In this document: positions 45,139-56,109 of the stretch, piece after piece
How positions within the stretch are numbered: the first letter of the stretch is position 1
How the letters are laid out: every line of letters starts with the position of its first letter
Assembly: GCF_001425865.1 (NCBI RefSeq)
Contig: NZ_LMDS01000004.1
Span: forward strand, 1,117,586-1,181,585
Source: Rhizobacter sp. Root404
Lineage (GTDB): Bacteria > Pseudomonadota > Gammaproteobacteria > Burkholderiales > Burkholderiaceae_C
Length of the DNA stretch: 64,000 bases
Direction of reading: 5' to 3'
Translations under genes and position numbers: made by a program
Notes under the pieces: model-generated
Databases searched by the model: none
What the model was told of the DNA's origin: nothing
The model's input: only the letters and a program-made list of their open reading frames with translations

Positions 45139-45942
45139 TTATTTCTTCTTGGCCGCTTCGACCGACGTCGAGATGCCCTTCAGGCGCACCGCATAGCCGT
45201 CGTTGTGGCGCAGGTCGGCGTACAGCAGCGGGTGCTGCGCGTACCGGTTGCGCACCTCGGGCAGCGTGGCGATGAAGCTGCGCGTGCGGGCGATCACCTC
45301 GTCCTCGCTGCCGCGGCCGAGTTCGACCTCGGCACCGGTGTCCAGCTCGACCTTCCACGAGCCGCGGCCGGACAGCTCGAGCGTCTCGATCCGCGCGTCC
45401 ATCGCGGCGAACTCGGGTTGCAGCCGGCCGATCATCTTCAGCATCCGCGCCGACGAACCGTCGGGGCCGCGCAGCGTCGGCAGCGCGTCGTCCTCGACGT
45501 CGCCGAGGTTGGCCTCGAACACCTCGCCGTGGGTGTTGACCATCTTGTCGCTCGCCTCGTCGGCATTCGCGCCGCCGATCCAGAACGCGGCCGGCTTGTG
45601 CTCCTCGAGCTGGACCGAGAGCCGGTTCGGCCAGACGCGCCGCACGACCGCCTGCCGCACCCACGGGACCGACTCGAACGCGCGCCGCCCGGCCGCCAGG
45701 TCCATCGTGAAGAAGTTGCCCGCCAGCTTGGGCGCCGCATTCGCGCGGATCGTCAGCGCGCTGTTGTGCGCCAGGTCGCCGTCGACCCGGATGCTGCGCA
45801 CCGCGAACACCGGCCGGTGCGCCGCCCACAGCACCGCGACTGCCACGAGCGCCACCACGCCGAAGGTGGCCAGCGCAGCGGCGGTCACGTTCATCAGCCG
45901 GATGTCGGCCGGCAGCGGGGTGGGCGTGGCGAGGGTGGCCAT
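45139..45942 (-). CDS. ftsQ: Cell division protein FtsQ
   Basis: A 267-residue bitopic protein: cytoplasmic N-terminus, one membrane helix (about residues 22-44), POTRA domain (FAVRSIRVDGDLAHNSALTIR) and beta domain with the VPWVRQAVVRRVWPNRLSVQLEEHKPAAFW signature. It links FtsB/FtsL to the early divisome. Starts ATG at 45942, seven bases after ddlB. Confidence 0.96.
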   Translation of the reverse strand: MATLATPTPLPADIRLMNVTAAALATFGVVALVAVAVLWAAHRPVFAVRSIRVDGDLAHNSALTIRANAAPKLAGNFFTMDLAAGRRAFESVPWVRQAVVRRVWPNRLSVQLEEHKPAAFWIGGANADEASDKMVNTHGEVFEANLGDVEDDALPTLRGPDGSSARMLKMIGRLQPEFAAMDARIETLELSGRGSWKVELDTGAEVELGRGSEDEVIARTRSFIATLPEVRNRYAQHPLLYADLRHNDGYAVRLKGISTSVEAAKKK

Positions 45943-45949
45943 CGGTCGT

Positions 45950-46930
45950 TCAGCGGGTGGCGTCCAGCGCCGCGGTCGAGAGAATCTGCACGCACAGGTC
46001 TTCGTAGCTCAACCCGGCAGCCGCGGCCGACTTCGGCACCAGCGAATGCGAGGTCATGCCCGGCGAGGTGTTCATCTCGAGCAGAAAGGCCTTGCGGTCG
46101 CTGGCGCGGATCATCAGGTCCGCGCGGCCCCAGCCGCGGCAGCCGAGCGTGCGGTAGGCCTGCACGACGATGCGCTGGATCTCGCGCTCCTCGGCCTCGG
46201 GCAGGCCGCTCGGCACGCGGTAGTCGACGACGTCGGTGAAGTACTTGTTCTGGTAGTCGTACGCGCCTTCGGGCGCGACGATCTTGACGACCGGCAGCGC
46301 GTGCGCCGCCTCGCCGTGGCCGAGCACCGGGCAGGTCACTTCCTCGCCCTCGATGAACTCCTCGCACAGCACGTCGGCGTCGTACTGCGCGGCGAGTTCG
46401 ACCGCGCCCTGCATCTGCGAATAGCCGGCGACCTTGGTGATGCCGATCGACGAACCCTCGCGCGGCGGCTTCACGATCAGCGGCAGGCCCAGTTCGTCGG
46501 GCACCGTGCGCACCCGCTCGCGGCCGCGCCGTTCGGGCGCGAGCCACACGTAGCGTGGCGTCGGCAGGCCCTCGGCGAGCCAGACGCGCTTGGTCATCAC
46601 CTTGTCCATCGCGATCGCCGACGCGAGCACGCCCGAGCCGGTGTAAGGGATGCCGAGCAGCTCGAGCGCGCCCTGCAGCGAGCCGTCCTCGCCGTGGCGG
46701 CCGTGCAGCGCGATGAAGCAGCGCGCGAAGCCGTCGCGCTTCAATTCGACCAGCTCGCGCTCGGCCGGGTCGAACGGGTGCGCGTCGACGCCTTTCGAAC
46801 GCAGCGCGGCCAGCACGCCGTTGCCCGACATCAGCGAGATCTCGCGCTCGGCCGAGGTGCCGCCGAGGAGCACAGCGACCTTTCCAAGGTCAGGCACGGC
46901 GACCTTGCCGAGGTTTGCGGCGGTGTTCAT
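45950..46930 (-). CDS. ddlB: D-alanine--D-alanine ligase
   Basis: A 326-residue ATP-grasp ligase making the D-Ala-D-Ala dipeptide for lipid II. Conserved: [52 protein letters not shown], and [21 protein letters not shown]. The N-terminus is about 12 residues longer than usual because LGKVAV occurs twice (residues 7-12 and 15-20), a small tandem duplication. ATG at 46930 overlaps the stop of the acyltransferase gene (ATGA). Confidence 0.97.
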   Translation of the reverse strand: MNTAANLGKVAVPDLGKVAVLLGGTSAEREISLMSGNGVLAALRSKGVDAHPFDPAERELVELKRDGFARCFIALHGRHGEDGSLQGALELLGIPYTGSGVLASAIAMDKVMTKRVWLAEGLPTPRYVWLAPERRGRERVRTVPDELGLPLIVKPPREGSSIGITKVAGYSQMQGAVELAAQYDADVLCEEFIEGEEVTCPVLGHGEAAHALPVVKIVAPEGAYDYQNKYFTDVVDYRVPSGLPEAEEREIQRIVVQAYRTLGCRGWGRADLMIRASDRKAFLLEMNTSPGMTSHSLVPKSAAAAGLSYEDLCVQILSTAALDATR

Positions 46931-47934
46931 GCGATTCCTTTCCTCTGGCGCACGCGCACGCGGTCCGACAGGGTCTTGCCGAGTGCAATGCAGCGCGCCT
47001 CCAGTTGCGTCGTCGACAGGTGGGCGAGACCGAACGTCACCGCCAACATCAGCGGCCGCTTCAGGTACTTGACGAGCGTGTCACCGCTGGCCAGCCAGGT
47101 GGACGTCAAACCGCCGTGGATGACGTACAGCGCATAGGACAGCTTGGCCAGGTACGCGAGCGGCGCACACAGCAAGGCGCGCCCCAGTACCGTGTTCGGA
47201 TTGAACAGCGTGGTGCCGACGAGCGTTGCGGCCAGGTAAGGCCGCAAGTAGCTGATCGATCCGCCCAGCGGGTGGGCAGAAGCCAGCAGCAGGGCGGCGA
47301 GCATGAGCGTGATCGGCCAGGTCACCAGGAAGGATGGCGGGCGCCGTCCACTGTGCAGCCCGAGTGCCAGGATGCCGCCCGCGAGGATCTCGTCGACGCG
47401 ATACCAGGTCACGATCGAGACGTGCACCCCATCGACGACGCGCAGGATGGTGACGACCAGACACAGCACCGGAATCAGCATCAGCCCGCGTTTGCCCAGC
47501 AAACCGACGATCAATGCGATGCCCAGATAGAACTGGACCTCCACGCACAGGCTCCACAGGTGCGCAGTCGGATCGAGCAAGAAGAACGGCGGGTTGTTGG
47601 CATAGAAGAGGAAGTGCGCGGCCCAGTGCGCCAGGTCCGTGCCGACGATCGCGAGCGTGATCGCACTGAACACCCAGGCCAGCGGCACGATCCGGAAGAA
47701 TCGACGGATGAGGAACACGGCGATGTTCTGGTCGCGCAGCAGGAAGGTCGTGATCAGGAAGCCCGACAACGTGAAGAACAGCGCCATGCCGCTGGCCGCC
47801 ACGGCCTCGTTCATCTGCCAGGCCTTGGGGCTGAGCGGAAACAGGTGGCCGAGCAGCACCAGCGCGATGCTGATGCCGCGCCAGCCGTCGAGCACGCCGT
47901 ATTCGTGATGTGTCGGCAAGGCGCGCTCGCTCAT
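46927..47934 (-). CDS. Acyltransferase family 3 membrane protein inserted in the dcw cluster
   Basis: A 335-residue integral membrane acyltransferase 3 (OafA/YrhL-like). The R-x10-H motif lies at residues 19-30 ([17 protein letters not shown]), followed by [25 protein letters not shown] and [12 protein letters not shown]; around ten hydrophobic segments are visible. Such proteins O-acetylate or acylate cell-surface sugars, including peptidoglycan and lipopolysaccharide. Its start overlaps the murC stop and its stop overlaps the ddlB start, both as ATGA, so it is translationally coupled on both sides. In most proteobacteria ddlB directly follows murC. The acceptor is unknown; a wall or lipid precursor is inferred. 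Confidence 0.9.
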   Translation of the reverse strand: MSERALPTHHEYGVLDGWRGISIALVLLGHLFPLSPKAWQMNEAVAASGMALFFTLSGFLITTFLLRDQNIAVFLIRRFFRIVPLAWVFSAITLAIVGTDLAHWAAHFLFYANNPPFFLLDPTAHLWSLCVEVQFYLGIALIVGLLGKRGLMLIPVLCLVVTILRVVDGVHVSIVTWYRVDEILAGGILALGLHSGRRPPSFLVTWPITLMLAALLLASAHPLGGSISYLRPYLAATLVGTTLFNPNTVLGRALLCAPLAYLAKLSYALYVIHGGLTSTWLASGDTLVKYLKRPLMLAVTFGLAHLSTTQLEARCIALGKTLSDRVRVRQRKGIA

Positions 47935-49337
47935 GAGCGATCTCCTGCTGCGTCGGCCACCTGACCCGCGATCGATCCGATCGAACCGGCGCCCATCGCG
48001 ATCACGACATCACCGTCCCGGGCCTGCTCGAGCACGGCGCTTGCCATCAGGCCGATCTCGTCCACGAACACCGGATCGACCTTGCCGGCCACGCGCAGCG
48101 CGCGCGCCAGCGCCCGGCCATCGGCCGCGACGATCGGCGCCTCGCCGGCCGCGTAGACCTCGGACAGCAGCACCAGATCGGCAGTGCCGAGCACCTTGAC
48201 GAAGTCCTCGAAGCAGTCGCGCGTCCGTGTGTAGCGGTGCGGCTGGAACGCCAGCACCAGCCGGCGGCCCGGGAACGCGCCGCGCGCGGCGGCGAGCGTC
48301 GCGGCCATCTCGACCGGGTGGTGGCCGTAGTCGTCGATCAGCGTGAACGTGCCGCCGTCACTGCTCGGCTGCTCGCCGTAGCGCTGGAAGCGGCGGCCGA
48401 CGCCGGTGAATTCGGCCAGTCCCTTGACGACCGGCGCGTCGGGCAGTTCGAGTTCGGTCGCCACCGCGATCGCGGCGAGCGCGTTGAGCACGTTGTGGTC
48501 ACCGGGAAGATTCAGCGTGACGCGCAGGTCCGGCATCTGCACGCCGTTGCGGCGACGCACCGTGAACTGCATCGTGCCCGCGTGCGCCTCGACGTCGACC
48601 GCCCGCACCATCGCGTCCTCGCCGAAGCCGTAGGTCACGACCGGGCGCGAGATCATCGGCATGATCGAGCGCACGCCAGCGTCGTCGCTGCACAGGATCG
48701 CAGCGCCGTAGAACGGCATGCGGTGGATGAACTCGACGAAGGCCGACTTCAGCTTCGCGAAGTCGTGGCCGTAGGTGTCCATGTGGTCGGCGTCGATGTT
48801 CGTGACGACCGCCATCACCGGCAGCAGGTTCAGGAACGAGGCGTCCGATTCGTCCGCTTCGACGACGATGTAGTCGCCCGAGCCGAGGCGCGAGTTCGCG
48901 CCGGCCGCGTTCAGCTTGCCGCCGATCACGAAGGTGGGATCGACGCCGGCTTCGGCGAGCACGCTGGTGACCAGCGAGGTGGTCGTCGTCTTGCCGTGCG
49001 TGCCGGCGATCGCGATGCCGGACTTCAGTCGCATCAGTTCCGCCAGCATCACCGCGCGCGGCACGACCGGCACGCGCTTCGCGCGTGCGGCGAGCACCTC
49101 GGGGTTGCTGGCGCCGACGGCGGTCGATGTGACCACCGCTTCGGCGCCGGCGATGTTCTCCGCCGCATGGCCGATCGCGATGCGGATGCCCAGCGATGCC
49201 AGCCGCTGCGTCGTGCCGCTTTCATGCTGGTCCGAACCGGACACGACATAGCCGAGGTTGTGCAGGATCTCGGCAATGCCGCTCATGCCGGCGCCGCCGA
49301 CCCCGACGAAGTGGATGTGCTTGACGGCGTGCTTCAT
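47931..49337 (-). CDS. murC: UDP-N-acetylmuramate--L-alanine ligase
   Basis: A 468-residue Mur ligase adding L-Ala to UDP-MurNAc. Conserved [26 protein letters not shown] loop [29 protein letters not shown] and [10 protein letters not shown] are present. The ATG at 49337 is in the correct frame; an apparent upstream extension of the frame has no start resembling MurC. A second copy of the first 38 bases around the start lies 83 bases upstream in another frame. Its stop overlaps the acyltransferase start. Confidence 0.97.
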   Translation of the reverse strand: MKHAVKHIHFVGVGGAGMSGIAEILHNLGYVVSGSDQHESGTTQRLASLGIRIAIGHAAENIAGAEAVVTSTAVGASNPEVLAARAKRVPVVPRAVMLAELMRLKSGIAIAGTHGKTTTTSLVTSVLAEAGVDPTFVIGGKLNAAGANSRLGSGDYIVVEADESDASFLNLLPVMAVVTNIDADHMDTYGHDFAKLKSAFVEFIHRMPFYGAAILCSDDAGVRSIMPMISRPVVTYGFGEDAMVRAVDVEAHAGTMQFTVRRRNGVQMPDLRVTLNLPGDHNVLNALAAIAVATELELPDAPVVKGLAEFTGVGRRFQRYGEQPSSDGGTFTLIDDYGHHPVEMAATLAAARGAFPGRRLVLAFQPHRYTRTRDCFEDFVKVLGTADLVLLSEVYAAGEAPIVAADGRALARALRVAGKVDPVFVDEIGLMASAVLEQARDGDVVIAMGAGSIGSIAGQVADAAGDRS

Positions 49338-49341
49338 GCGG
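49304..49341. repeat. 38-bp direct repeat, copy 1 (true murC start)
   Basis: Copy 1 of a perfect 38-bp direct repeat, covering the murC ATG and its first eleven codons. Copy 2 is at 49387-49424, offset 83 bp. Because 83 is not a multiple of three, the copies are in different frames. They are separated by 45 bp of unrelated sequence. Confidence 0.95.
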
Positions 49342-49420
49342 CAGTCCCCAAGACGCCGCGAGCCTTCGTCGGGCCTCGTGGGCCATCGACGAAGTGGATG
49401 TGCTTGACGGCGTGCTTCAT
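49334..49420 (-). CDS. 28-codon coupling ORF created by the murC start duplication
   Basis: Starting at the ATG inside copy 2 of the repeat (49420), a frame of 28 codons runs [11 protein letters not shown] and then [17 protein letters not shown]. Its ATG overlaps the murG stop (ATGA) and its TGA overlaps the real murC ATG (ATGA). It would thus carry terminating ribosomes from murG on to murC. Product function is unlikely; the role may be translational coupling only. Confidence 0.4.
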   Translation of the reverse strand: MKHAVKHIHFVDGPRGPTKARGVLGTAA

Positions 49421-49424
49421 GCGG
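49387..49424. repeat. 38-bp direct repeat, copy 2 (duplicated murC start)
   Basis: Second copy of the repeat, identical over 38 bp to 49304-49341. It directly overlaps the murG stop at 49417-49419, which probably was the ancestral murG/murC junction before the duplication. Confidence 0.95.
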
Positions 49425-50490
49425 GCACCAACCCTTCGATCTGATCCGCGACGCGCGCCGCGGCTTTAGGCTTCGCCAGCGCACGCGCCTTGGTCGCCAT
49501 CGTCAACAGCGCCTCGCGCGTCAGCGTCGACAGCAGATCGGCCAGCTTGCGCGGCGACAGTTCGCTCTGTGGCAGGTGGATGCCCGCGCCCTGACTGGCC
49601 AGCCACTGGGCGTTGTCGCGCTGGTGCGAGGTCGTGCTGACGATCAGCGGCACCAGCACCGCCGGGACGCCGGCGGCGCACAGCTCGCTGACGGTCACCG
49701 CGCCGGCGCGGCAGACGATCAGGTCGCAATCGGCGAGCTGCGCCGCCATGTCGTCGATGAACGGCAGCACCTGCGCGGCAACCTCCACGCCCGCATATGC
49801 CGCCTGCACGCTCGCCAGGTTCGCCTGCCCCGTCTGGTGCGTGACCATCGGGCGCTGCGCCGCGTCGAGCAGTGCCAGCGCCTGCGGCACGCATTCGTTG
49901 AGTGCGCGCGCGCCGAGGCTGCCGCCGACCACCAGCACGCGCAATGCGCCCTGGCGATTCGCGTAGCGCTGCGCCGGCGCCGGCAGGGCCTCGATCTCGG
50001 CACGCACCGGATTGCCGGTGACGACCGCGTGTTTCGTGCGGTGCGCAGCGTCGCCGTCGAACCCGAACGCGACCGCATCGGCGACCGGCAGCAACGCACG
50101 GTTGCTCATCAGCAGCGAGGCGTCGGCATTGACCAGCACCAGCGGCTTGCTCAGCAGCGAGGCCATCAGCCCGCCGGGGAAGCAGACATAGCCGCCCATG
50201 CCGAGCACCGCGGTCGTCCGGCGCGCGCGGATGATCCGCAGGCAGCTCCAGAACGCGCCGAGCAGCCGGAAGCCGCCGGTCAGCGTGTGCATCAACCCCT
50301 TGCCGCGCAGGCCCGAGAACGTGATCGTGTCGATCGGGATGCCGCTGGGCGGCACGAGCTTGTTTTCCATGCCGGCCGGCGTGCCGAGCCAGCTGACGCT
50401 CCAGCCGCGCGCCTGCATCTCGCGCGCGACCGCGAGCCCCGGGATCACATGTCCGCCAGTCCCCGCCGCCATCACGAGCAAGTGCTTCAT
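49417..50490 (-). CDS. murG: Lipid II-forming N-acetylglucosaminyltransferase MurG
   Basis: A 357-residue GT-B glycosyltransferase adding GlcNAc to lipid I at the inner membrane surface. Glycine-rich motifs: [44 protein letters not shown], and the nucleotide-binding [25 protein letters not shown] at 50490 overlaps the ftsW stop (ATGA). Confidence 0.97.
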   Translation of the reverse strand: MKHLLVMAAGTGGHVIPGLAVAREMQARGWSVSWLGTPAGMENKLVPPSGIPIDTITFSGLRGKGLMHTLTGGFRLLGAFWSCLRIIRARRTTAVLGMGGYVCFPGGLMASLLSKPLVLVNADASLLMSNRALLPVADAVAFGFDGDAAHRTKHAVVTGNPVRAEIEALPAPAQRYANRQGALRVLVVGGSLGARALNECVPQALALLDAAQRPMVTHQTGQANLASVQAAYAGVEVAAQVLPFIDDMAAQLADCDLIVCRAGAVTVSELCAAGVPAVLVPLIVSTTSHQRDNAQWLASQGAGIHLPQSELSPRKLADLLSTLTREALLTMATKARALAKPKAAARVADQIEGLVPA

Positions 50491-51773
50491 GCGCGGCCTC
50501 CGCGCATCAGTTGCCGGTTCTCGATGTCGATCCGCAGCACGATCGCGAGCGCGACGACGTTCATCACGATGGCCGAGCCGCCATAGCTCATCAGCGGCAG
50601 CGTCAGGCCCTTGGTCGGCAGGATCCCGAGGTTCACGCCCATGTTGATGAAGGCCTGCCCGCCCATCCAGATGCCGATGCCCTGCGCGTACAGGCCGGCG
50701 AACACGCGGTCGAGCGCGATCGCCTGGCGGCCGATGTGGAACAGCCGGCGGGAGATCCAGAAGAACGCGAAGATCACGCAGGCCACGCCGATGAAGCCGA
50801 GCTCCTCGCCGATGACGGCGAGCATGAAGTCGGTGTGGGCCTCCGGCAGGTAGTGCAGCTTCTCGACACTCCCGCCCAGGCCCTGGCCGAAGATCTCGCC
50901 GCGGCCGAGCGCGATCAGCGAATGGGTCAGCTGGTAGCCCTTGCCCATCGCGTACTTCGGGTCCCACGGGTTGAGGAACGCCAGGATGCGCTCGGCGCGC
51001 CATGGGCTGCTCAGGATCATCAGCACGAACGCGCCAACCAGCACGCCGATGCTCAGGAAGAACATCCGCCCGTTGACGCCGCCGAGGAACAGGATGCCCA
51101 TCGCGATCACCGCGATCACCATGAACGCGCCCATGTCGGGCTCCGCCAGCAGCAGCAGGCCGATGACACCGAGCGCGACGGCCATCGGCGCCACCGCGCG
51201 GACGAACTTCTCCTTGATGTCCATCTTCCGCATCATGTAGCTCGCCGCGTACATCGCGATCGCGACCTTCGCGAGTTCGGAGGGCTGGAAATTCAGCACC
51301 CCCAGCGGGATCCAGCGCTTCGCGCCGTTGACGCCCTTGCCGATCCCGGGGATCAGCACGACGATCAGCAGCAGCAGCGACACGACGAAGATCCACGGCG
51401 ACGCCTTCTCCCAGAAGCTCACGGGAATCTGCACGGTCACCAGCGCGGCGAACAGCGAGACCGCGACGAACAGGATCTGGCGCGACATGAAATACGTCGA
51501 CGCGTAGCGCGCGAACTTCGGGCTGTCGGGCAGCGCGACGGTCGCGCTGTAGACCATCACGATGCCGAGCGCGAGCAGCGCGATCGTGACCGTCACCAGC
51601 GCCTGGTCGAAGCCGAGCAGGCGCGCCGGCGTGCCCGTCTGGCCGACGTTGATCCAGTCGCGCACCGGAATCGGCCGGCCCTCGCGCTTCGCATCGCCGG
51701 CTTCGCTGCGCCGGCGCAGCAACGCGCCGAATCGCTCGCGCAGCGACGGCGATTCCTTCATCACGGCGCTCAT
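50487..51773 (-). CDS. ftsW: Septal peptidoglycan polymerase FtsW
   Basis: A 428-residue SEDS glycosyltransferase that polymerises lipid II at the septum with FtsI. About ten membrane helices; SEDS signatures [34 protein letters not shown] with the catalytic Asp, [31 protein letters not shown] and [14 protein letters not shown] are all intact. A 50-residue soluble N-terminus precedes the first helix. ATG at 51773 overlaps the murD stop. Confidence 0.97.
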   Translation of the reverse strand: MSAVMKESPSLRERFGALLRRRSEAGDAKREGRPIPVRDWINVGQTGTPARLLGFDQALVTVTIALLALGIVMVYSATVALPDSPKFARYASTYFMSRQILFVAVSLFAALVTVQIPVSFWEKASPWIFVVSLLLLIVVLIPGIGKGVNGAKRWIPLGVLNFQPSELAKVAIAMYAASYMMRKMDIKEKFVRAVAPMAVALGVIGLLLLAEPDMGAFMVIAVIAMGILFLGGVNGRMFFLSIGVLVGAFVLMILSSPWRAERILAFLNPWDPKYAMGKGYQLTHSLIALGRGEIFGQGLGGSVEKLHYLPEAHTDFMLAVIGEELGFIGVACVIFAFFWISRRLFHIGRQAIALDRVFAGLYAQGIGIWMGGQAFINMGVNLGILPTKGLTLPLMSYGGSAIVMNVVALAIVLRIDIENRQLMRGGRA

Positions 51774-53545
51774 GCCGCCAGCCCTCCGTGGTCGGCGACG
51801 ATCGCGTGGACCTCGTTCACGAACACCTCGGCCCGGTGGCCGTAGTTGCGGAACATGTCCAGACTGGCGCAGGCCGGGCTCAGCAGAACGGCGTCGCCGG
51901 CATGCGCGCGCTCGAACGACCAGCGCGCGGCCGCTTCCAGCGTGTCGTGGCGCTGCACCGGCACGCCCGCATGGGCCAGCGCGGCCTCGATCGTTGCGGC
52001 ATCGCGGCCGATGGTCGCGACCGCGCGCGCGTGGCGGCGCACCGGCTCGGCCAGCGGCGCGAAGTCCTGGCCCTTTCCGTCGCCGCCGAGGATCACGACC
52101 AGCTTGGCCGGCGCCTTGTCGGCGCCGAGCCCGTTCAGCGCCGCCACGGTTGCGCCCACGTTCGTGCCCTTGCTGTCGTCGTACGCGTCGACTCCGTCGA
52201 GCGAAGCGATGTACTGCACGCGGTGCGGCTCGCCGGTGTACTCGCGCAGGCCGTGCAGCATCGGCGCGAGCGGGCAGCCGATCGCGGTGGCGAGCGCGAG
52301 CGCGGCCAGCGCGTTCGCGGCGTTGTGGCGGCCGCGCACGCGCAGCGCGTCGGCCGGCATCAGGCGCTGGATCGACAGTTCCTCGGGTTCGGCGAGCGTG
52401 CCCTTGCCGCCCTTGCTGCGCTTGAGCGTCTCGTCCAGCTCGCGGGCACGCACCAGCCAGGTCATGCCGTTCTCGTCGATCAGGCCGAAATCGCCGGGCC
52501 GCGTCGGCGCGCCGGTGCCGAAGCGCACCACGTGGCGCTCGACGGTCGTCGCGCGCTTGCCTTTCGCGCCCTTGACGATCTCGGGCGCCGGTACCAGTGC
52601 CTCGACCATCGGGTCGTCGCGGTTGATCACCATCACCGCCTGCTTGCCGAACACGCGTGCCTTCGACGCGATGTAGTGGGACATCGAGCCGTGCCAGTCC
52701 AGGTGGTCCTGCGTGATGTTCAGCACCGCGGCCGCGCTGGGCTCGAAGCCGCGGGCCTCGTCGAGCTGGAAGCTCGACAGCTCGAGCACCCAGACTTCGG
52801 GCAGCACCTCGAACACCGGCTCGGCGGGTGGCGGCGGGGCGAGTTCGATCGCCTCGGGTGCATCCTCGTCCGGCAGCGGCGGCGCGGCGGCCGCAGCGTC
52901 GTCGACCGGCTCGTCCCCATCGTTCGCCGCGGCGCCGTCGAGGGCCTGCAGGTCCGCGATGTCTTCGGGCGTCACGTCGTCGGCATCGGCCTGCGCCGGC
53001 GCGTCGGCGACGAGATGCACCGTCGGGACGGGCTCCAGATCCAGCGCATCGGCCAGCGTCTGCAACATCGTCGGCCCGATGTTGCCCGCCATCGCCACGC
53101 GCTTGCCGGTGCGCGCGATCAGCTGCGCGGCCATCGCGGTCGTCGTCGTCTTGCCGTTGGTGCCGGTGATCGCGATCACCTTCGGCGCGTAGCCGCGCTC
53201 CGCCTTCAACCGTTGCAGCGCCTGCGCGAACAGCGCGATCTCGCCCTGCACCGGCACGCCCATGTCGGCGGCGCGGTTCAGCGGCGCGGCGATGCGCTCG
53301 TCCTGCGGCGACAAGCCGGGGCTCTTCAGCACCAGCTTGACGCCGGTGAACGCGGCGTCCGTCAACGGGCCGCGCACCCACTGCGCAGACGGCACGTGCT
53401 CGGCCAGCGCGGCGGCGTTCGCCGGTTGCTCGCGCGAATCCCAGACCCGCACGTCGGCACCGAAGCGCGCGCACCAGCGCGCCATCGCGAGGCCGGATTC
53501 GCCGAGGCCGAGCACGAGAACGGTCGTGTCCTTGAGGTAGTCCAT
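51770..53545 (-). CDS. murD: UDP-N-acetylmuramoyl-L-alanine--D-glutamate ligase with a large internal insertion
   Basis: A 591-residue MurD; the usual length is roughly 440-500. N-terminal [19 protein letters not shown] loop [15 protein letters not shown] (residues 126-140), [31 protein letters not shown] and [15 protein letters not shown] are intact, so it should be active. Extra length is mostly at residues about 169-246 (52807-53041): an Ala/Asp/Glu/Pro-rich, low-complexity segment placed between the IGPTML region and the [13 protein letters not shown] strand, where normal MurD has only a short connection. It follows mraY by 13 bases. Confidence 0.95.
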   Translation of the reverse strand: MDYLKDTTVLVLGLGESGLAMARWCARFGADVRVWDSREQPANAAALAEHVPSAQWVRGPLTDAAFTGVKLVLKSPGLSPQDERIAAPLNRAADMGVPVQGEIALFAQALQRLKAERGYAPKVIAITGTNGKTTTTAMAAQLIARTGKRVAMAGNIGPTMLQTLADALDLEPVPTVHLVADAPAQADADDVTPEDIADLQALDGAAANDGDEPVDDAAAAAPPLPDEDAPEAIELAPPPPAEPVFEVLPEVWVLELSSFQLDEARGFEPSAAAVLNITQDHLDWHGSMSHYIASKARVFGKQAVMVINRDDPMVEALVPAPEIVKGAKGKRATTVERHVVRFGTGAPTRPGDFGLIDENGMTWLVRARELDETLKRSKGGKGTLAEPEELSIQRLMPADALRVRGRHNAANALAALALATAIGCPLAPMLHGLREYTGEPHRVQYIASLDGVDAYDDSKGTNVGATVAALNGLGADKAPAKLVVILGGDGKGQDFAPLAEPVRRHARAVATIGRDAATIEAALAHAGVPVQRHDTLEAAARWSFERAHAGDAVLLSPACASLDMFRNYGHRAEVFVNEVHAIVADHGGLAA

Positions 53546-53558
53546 CTTCAGCGCGGCT

Positions 53559-54737
53559 TCAGCGAAGTTTGAGGCTCGCCAGGCCGATCAGGCACAGCAG
53601 CATCGTGACGATCCAGAACCGCACGACGACCTGCGTCTCCTTCCAGCCCGATTTCTCGAAGTGGTGGTGCAGCGGCGCCATCTTCAGGATGCGCCGGCCG
53701 GTGCCGTAGCGCTTCTTGGTGTACTTGAACCAGCTCACCTGCAGCATCACCGACAGCGCCTCGGCGACGAACACGCCGCCCATGATCCCGAGCACGATCT
53801 CCTGGCGCGTGATCACCGCGATCGTGCCCAACGCTCCTCCAAGAGACAACGCGCCCACGTCGCCCATGAACACCTGCGCCGGGTGCGTGTTGAACCACAG
53901 GAAGGCCAGGCCCGCGCCGGCCAGCGCGGCGCAGAAGATCAGCAGTTCGCCGGCGCCCGGGATGTACGGGAACAGCAGGTACTTGCTGTAGACCGAACTG
54001 CCGGTGATGTACGCGAAGATGCCGAGCGCCGAGCCGACCATCACGACCGGCATGATCGCCAGGCCGTCGAGCCCGTCGGTCAGGTTGACCGCGTTGCTCG
54101 CGCCGACGATCACGAAGTAGGTCAGGCCGATGAAGCCGAACACGCCGAGCGGGTAGCTGATGGTCTTGAAGAACGGCACCATCAGGTCGGCCTTGGGCGG
54201 CAGCTCGTTCGCGAAGCCGCTCTGCACCCAGCGGATGAAGAGTTCGAGTACGCGCAGGTTCGAGGTCTCGCTGACCGAGAACGCGAGGTAGAGCGCCGCG
54301 ACCAGCCCGATCACCGACTGCCAGAAATACTTCTCGCCCGAGGGCATGCCCTCCGGGTTTTTCTGCACCACCTTGCGCCAGTCGTCGACCCAGCCGATCG
54401 CGCCGAAGCCGACCGTCACCAGCATCACGATCCAGACGAAACGGTTGGTCCAGTCGAACCACAGCAGCGTCGAGACGCCGATGCCGATCAGGATGAGCAC
54501 GCCGCCCATCGTCGGCGTCCCGCTCTTCGCCAGATGCGATTCGACGCCGTAGGCGCGCACCGGCTGGCCGATCTTCAGCGACGTGAGCCGCGCGATCACC
54601 CACGGCCCGAACGCCAGGCCGATCAGCATCGAGGTCATCGCCGCCATCACCGCGCGGAAGGTCAGGTACTGGAACACGCGGAAGAAGCCGAACTCCGGCG
54701 ACAGCGTCTGCAGCCAGTTGGCCAGGCTAAGCAGCAT
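53559..54737 (-). CDS. mraY: Phospho-N-acetylmuramoyl-pentapeptide transferase MraY
   Basis: A 392-residue, ten-helix enzyme that loads UDP-MurNAc-pentapeptide onto undecaprenyl phosphate (lipid I). Motifs: KSGTPTMGG near residue 70, the Asp-rich [43 protein letters not shown] and the C-terminal [15 protein letters not shown] at 54737 with GGAG upstream; it overlaps the end of murF by 11 bases. Confidence 0.98.
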   Translation of the reverse strand: MLLSLANWLQTLSPEFGFFRVFQYLTFRAVMAAMTSMLIGLAFGPWVIARLTSLKIGQPVRAYGVESHLAKSGTPTMGGVLILIGIGVSTLLWFDWTNRFVWIVMLVTVGFGAIGWVDDWRKVVQKNPEGMPSGEKYFWQSVIGLVAALYLAFSVSETSNLRVLELFIRWVQSGFANELPPKADLMVPFFKTISYPLGVFGFIGLTYFVIVGASNAVNLTDGLDGLAIMPVVMVGSALGIFAYITGSSVYSKYLLFPYIPGAGELLIFCAALAGAGLAFLWFNTHPAQVFMGDVGALSLGGALGTIAVITRQEIVLGIMGGVFVAEALSVMLQVSWFKYTKKRYGTGRRILKMAPLHHHFEKSGWKETQVVVRFWIVTMLLCLIGLASLKLR

Positions 54738-56109
54738 GGGATTCTCCGGCCGCGAGCAGCGCTGCGACGACCTGTTCTGTCTTCATGAAGCGCGAGCCCT
54801 TGACGACGACCGCCGCGCAGGCCGGGGCCTGGGGCAGCGCGGCGAGCAGGCTCGCCATGTCGTCGAAATGGCGCGCGCCGGGGAATGCCGCCGCGGCGTG
54901 CGTGCTGGCGCTGCCGACGGTCCACAGCGCGTCGATGCCGCGCGCCTTCGCGAACGCGCCGACCTCGGTGTGGAACGCCGGGCCGTTGTCGCCGACCTCG
55001 CCCATGTCACCGAGCACCAGCCAGCGCGGGCCGGGCAGCGACGCGAGCACCTCGATCGCGGCCCGCACCGAGTCCGGGTTGGCGTTGTAGGTGTCGTCGA
55101 TCAGCGTGACCGACTGGCTGCCGCGCTGGAAGCGCTTGACCTGCGAGCGGCCCTTGACCGGCGCGAAGGCTTCGAGCCCGCGGCGGATCGCCTCGAGCGT
55201 GCACCCGGCGGCCAGCGCGCAGGCGGTGGCGGCGAGCGCGTTCTTCACGTTGTGCCAGCCGGCGACTTGCAGCTGAATCGTGGATGCGCCGGCCGGCGTC
55301 TGCAACAGCAACGCCCAGTGATCGCCCACCCACTCCGCATGGCAGGTCACATCGGCCGCGCCCTCGAGCGCGAAGGTCAACGTCGGCCGGTTGCCGGCGA
55401 GCCGATGCCAGATCGGCGCGTGTTCGTCGTCGGCCGGGAACACCGCGGTGCCGGACGCACCGAGCGCCGCGATCACCGCGCCGTTCTCGTGCGCGACCGC
55501 CTCGACGCTGGCCATGAACTCCTGGTGTTCGCGCTGCGCGTTGTTGACCAGGGCGACGGTCGGCGCGGTCAGCGCGGCCAGCGCGGCGATCTCGCCGGGG
55601 TGATTCATGCCGAGCTCGACGACGCCGGCGCGGTGCCACGCGACGTCGTCCTGGCGCAGCCGCAGCAGCGTCAGCGGCACGCCGATGTGGTTGTTCAGGT
55701 TGCCGGCGGTCGCGAACGCCGCGTCGCCGAGCCAGGCGCGCAGGATGGACGCGATCATCTGCGTGACCGTGGTCTTGCCGTTGCTGCCGGTGACGGCGAT
55801 CAGCGGCAGGTGGAAGCGCTGGCGCCAGGCGTGCGCGAGCGCCGTCAGCGCGGCTTGCGTGTCGGCGACCTGCAGGCCCGGCAGCCCGGCCTCGGCCAGA
55901 CCGCGCTCGGCCAGCGCCGCCGCCGCGCCGCTCGCCTTCGCCTGCGCGAGGAAATCGTGCGCGTCGAAGTTCTCGCCCCTGAGCGCGACGAACAGATCGC
56001 CCGGCTGCAGGCTGCGGGTGTCGCTGTGCACGCGCAGCACTTCGATCGCGCCATCGCCGACCAGCGTCGACGCCGGCAGCAGCGCTTGGGCCTGTGCAAG
56101 CGTCATCAT
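54727..56109 (-). CDS. murF: UDP-N-acetylmuramoyl-tripeptide--D-alanyl-D-alanine ligase
   Basis: A 460-residue Mur ligase adding D-Ala-D-Ala. Present: [28 protein letters not shown] loop [46 protein letters not shown] and [16 protein letters not shown]. The ATG at 56109 overlaps the murE stop (ATGA); a second ATG immediately follows at 56106. Confidence 0.97.
   Translation of the reverse strand: MMTLAQAQALLPASTLVGDGAIEVLRVHSDTRSLQPGDLFVALRGENFDAHDFLAQAKASGAAAALAERGLAEAGLPGLQVADTQAALTALAHAWRQRFHLPLIAVTGSNGKTTVTQMIASILRAWLGDAAFATAGNLNNHIGVPLTLLRLRQDDVAWHRAGVVELGMNHPGEIAALAALTAPTVALVNNAQREHQEFMASVEAVAHENGAVIAALGASGTAVFPADDEHAPIWHRLAGNRPTLTFALEGAADVTCHAEWVGDHWALLLQTPAGASTIQLQVAGWHNVKNALAATACALAAGCTLEAIRRGLEAFAPVKGRSQVKRFQRGSQSVTLIDDTYNANPDSVRAAIEVLASLPGPRWLVLGDMGEVGDNGPAFHTEVGAFAKARGIDALWTVGSASTHAAAAFPGARHFDDMASLLAALPQAPACAAVVVKGSRFMKTEQVVAALLAAGESHAA

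Noticed and set aside
49338..49484. An N-terminally extended MurC reading upstream of 49337
   Set aside because: The extension runs through the duplicated repeat in another frame and into the end of murG, with no MurC-like sequence.
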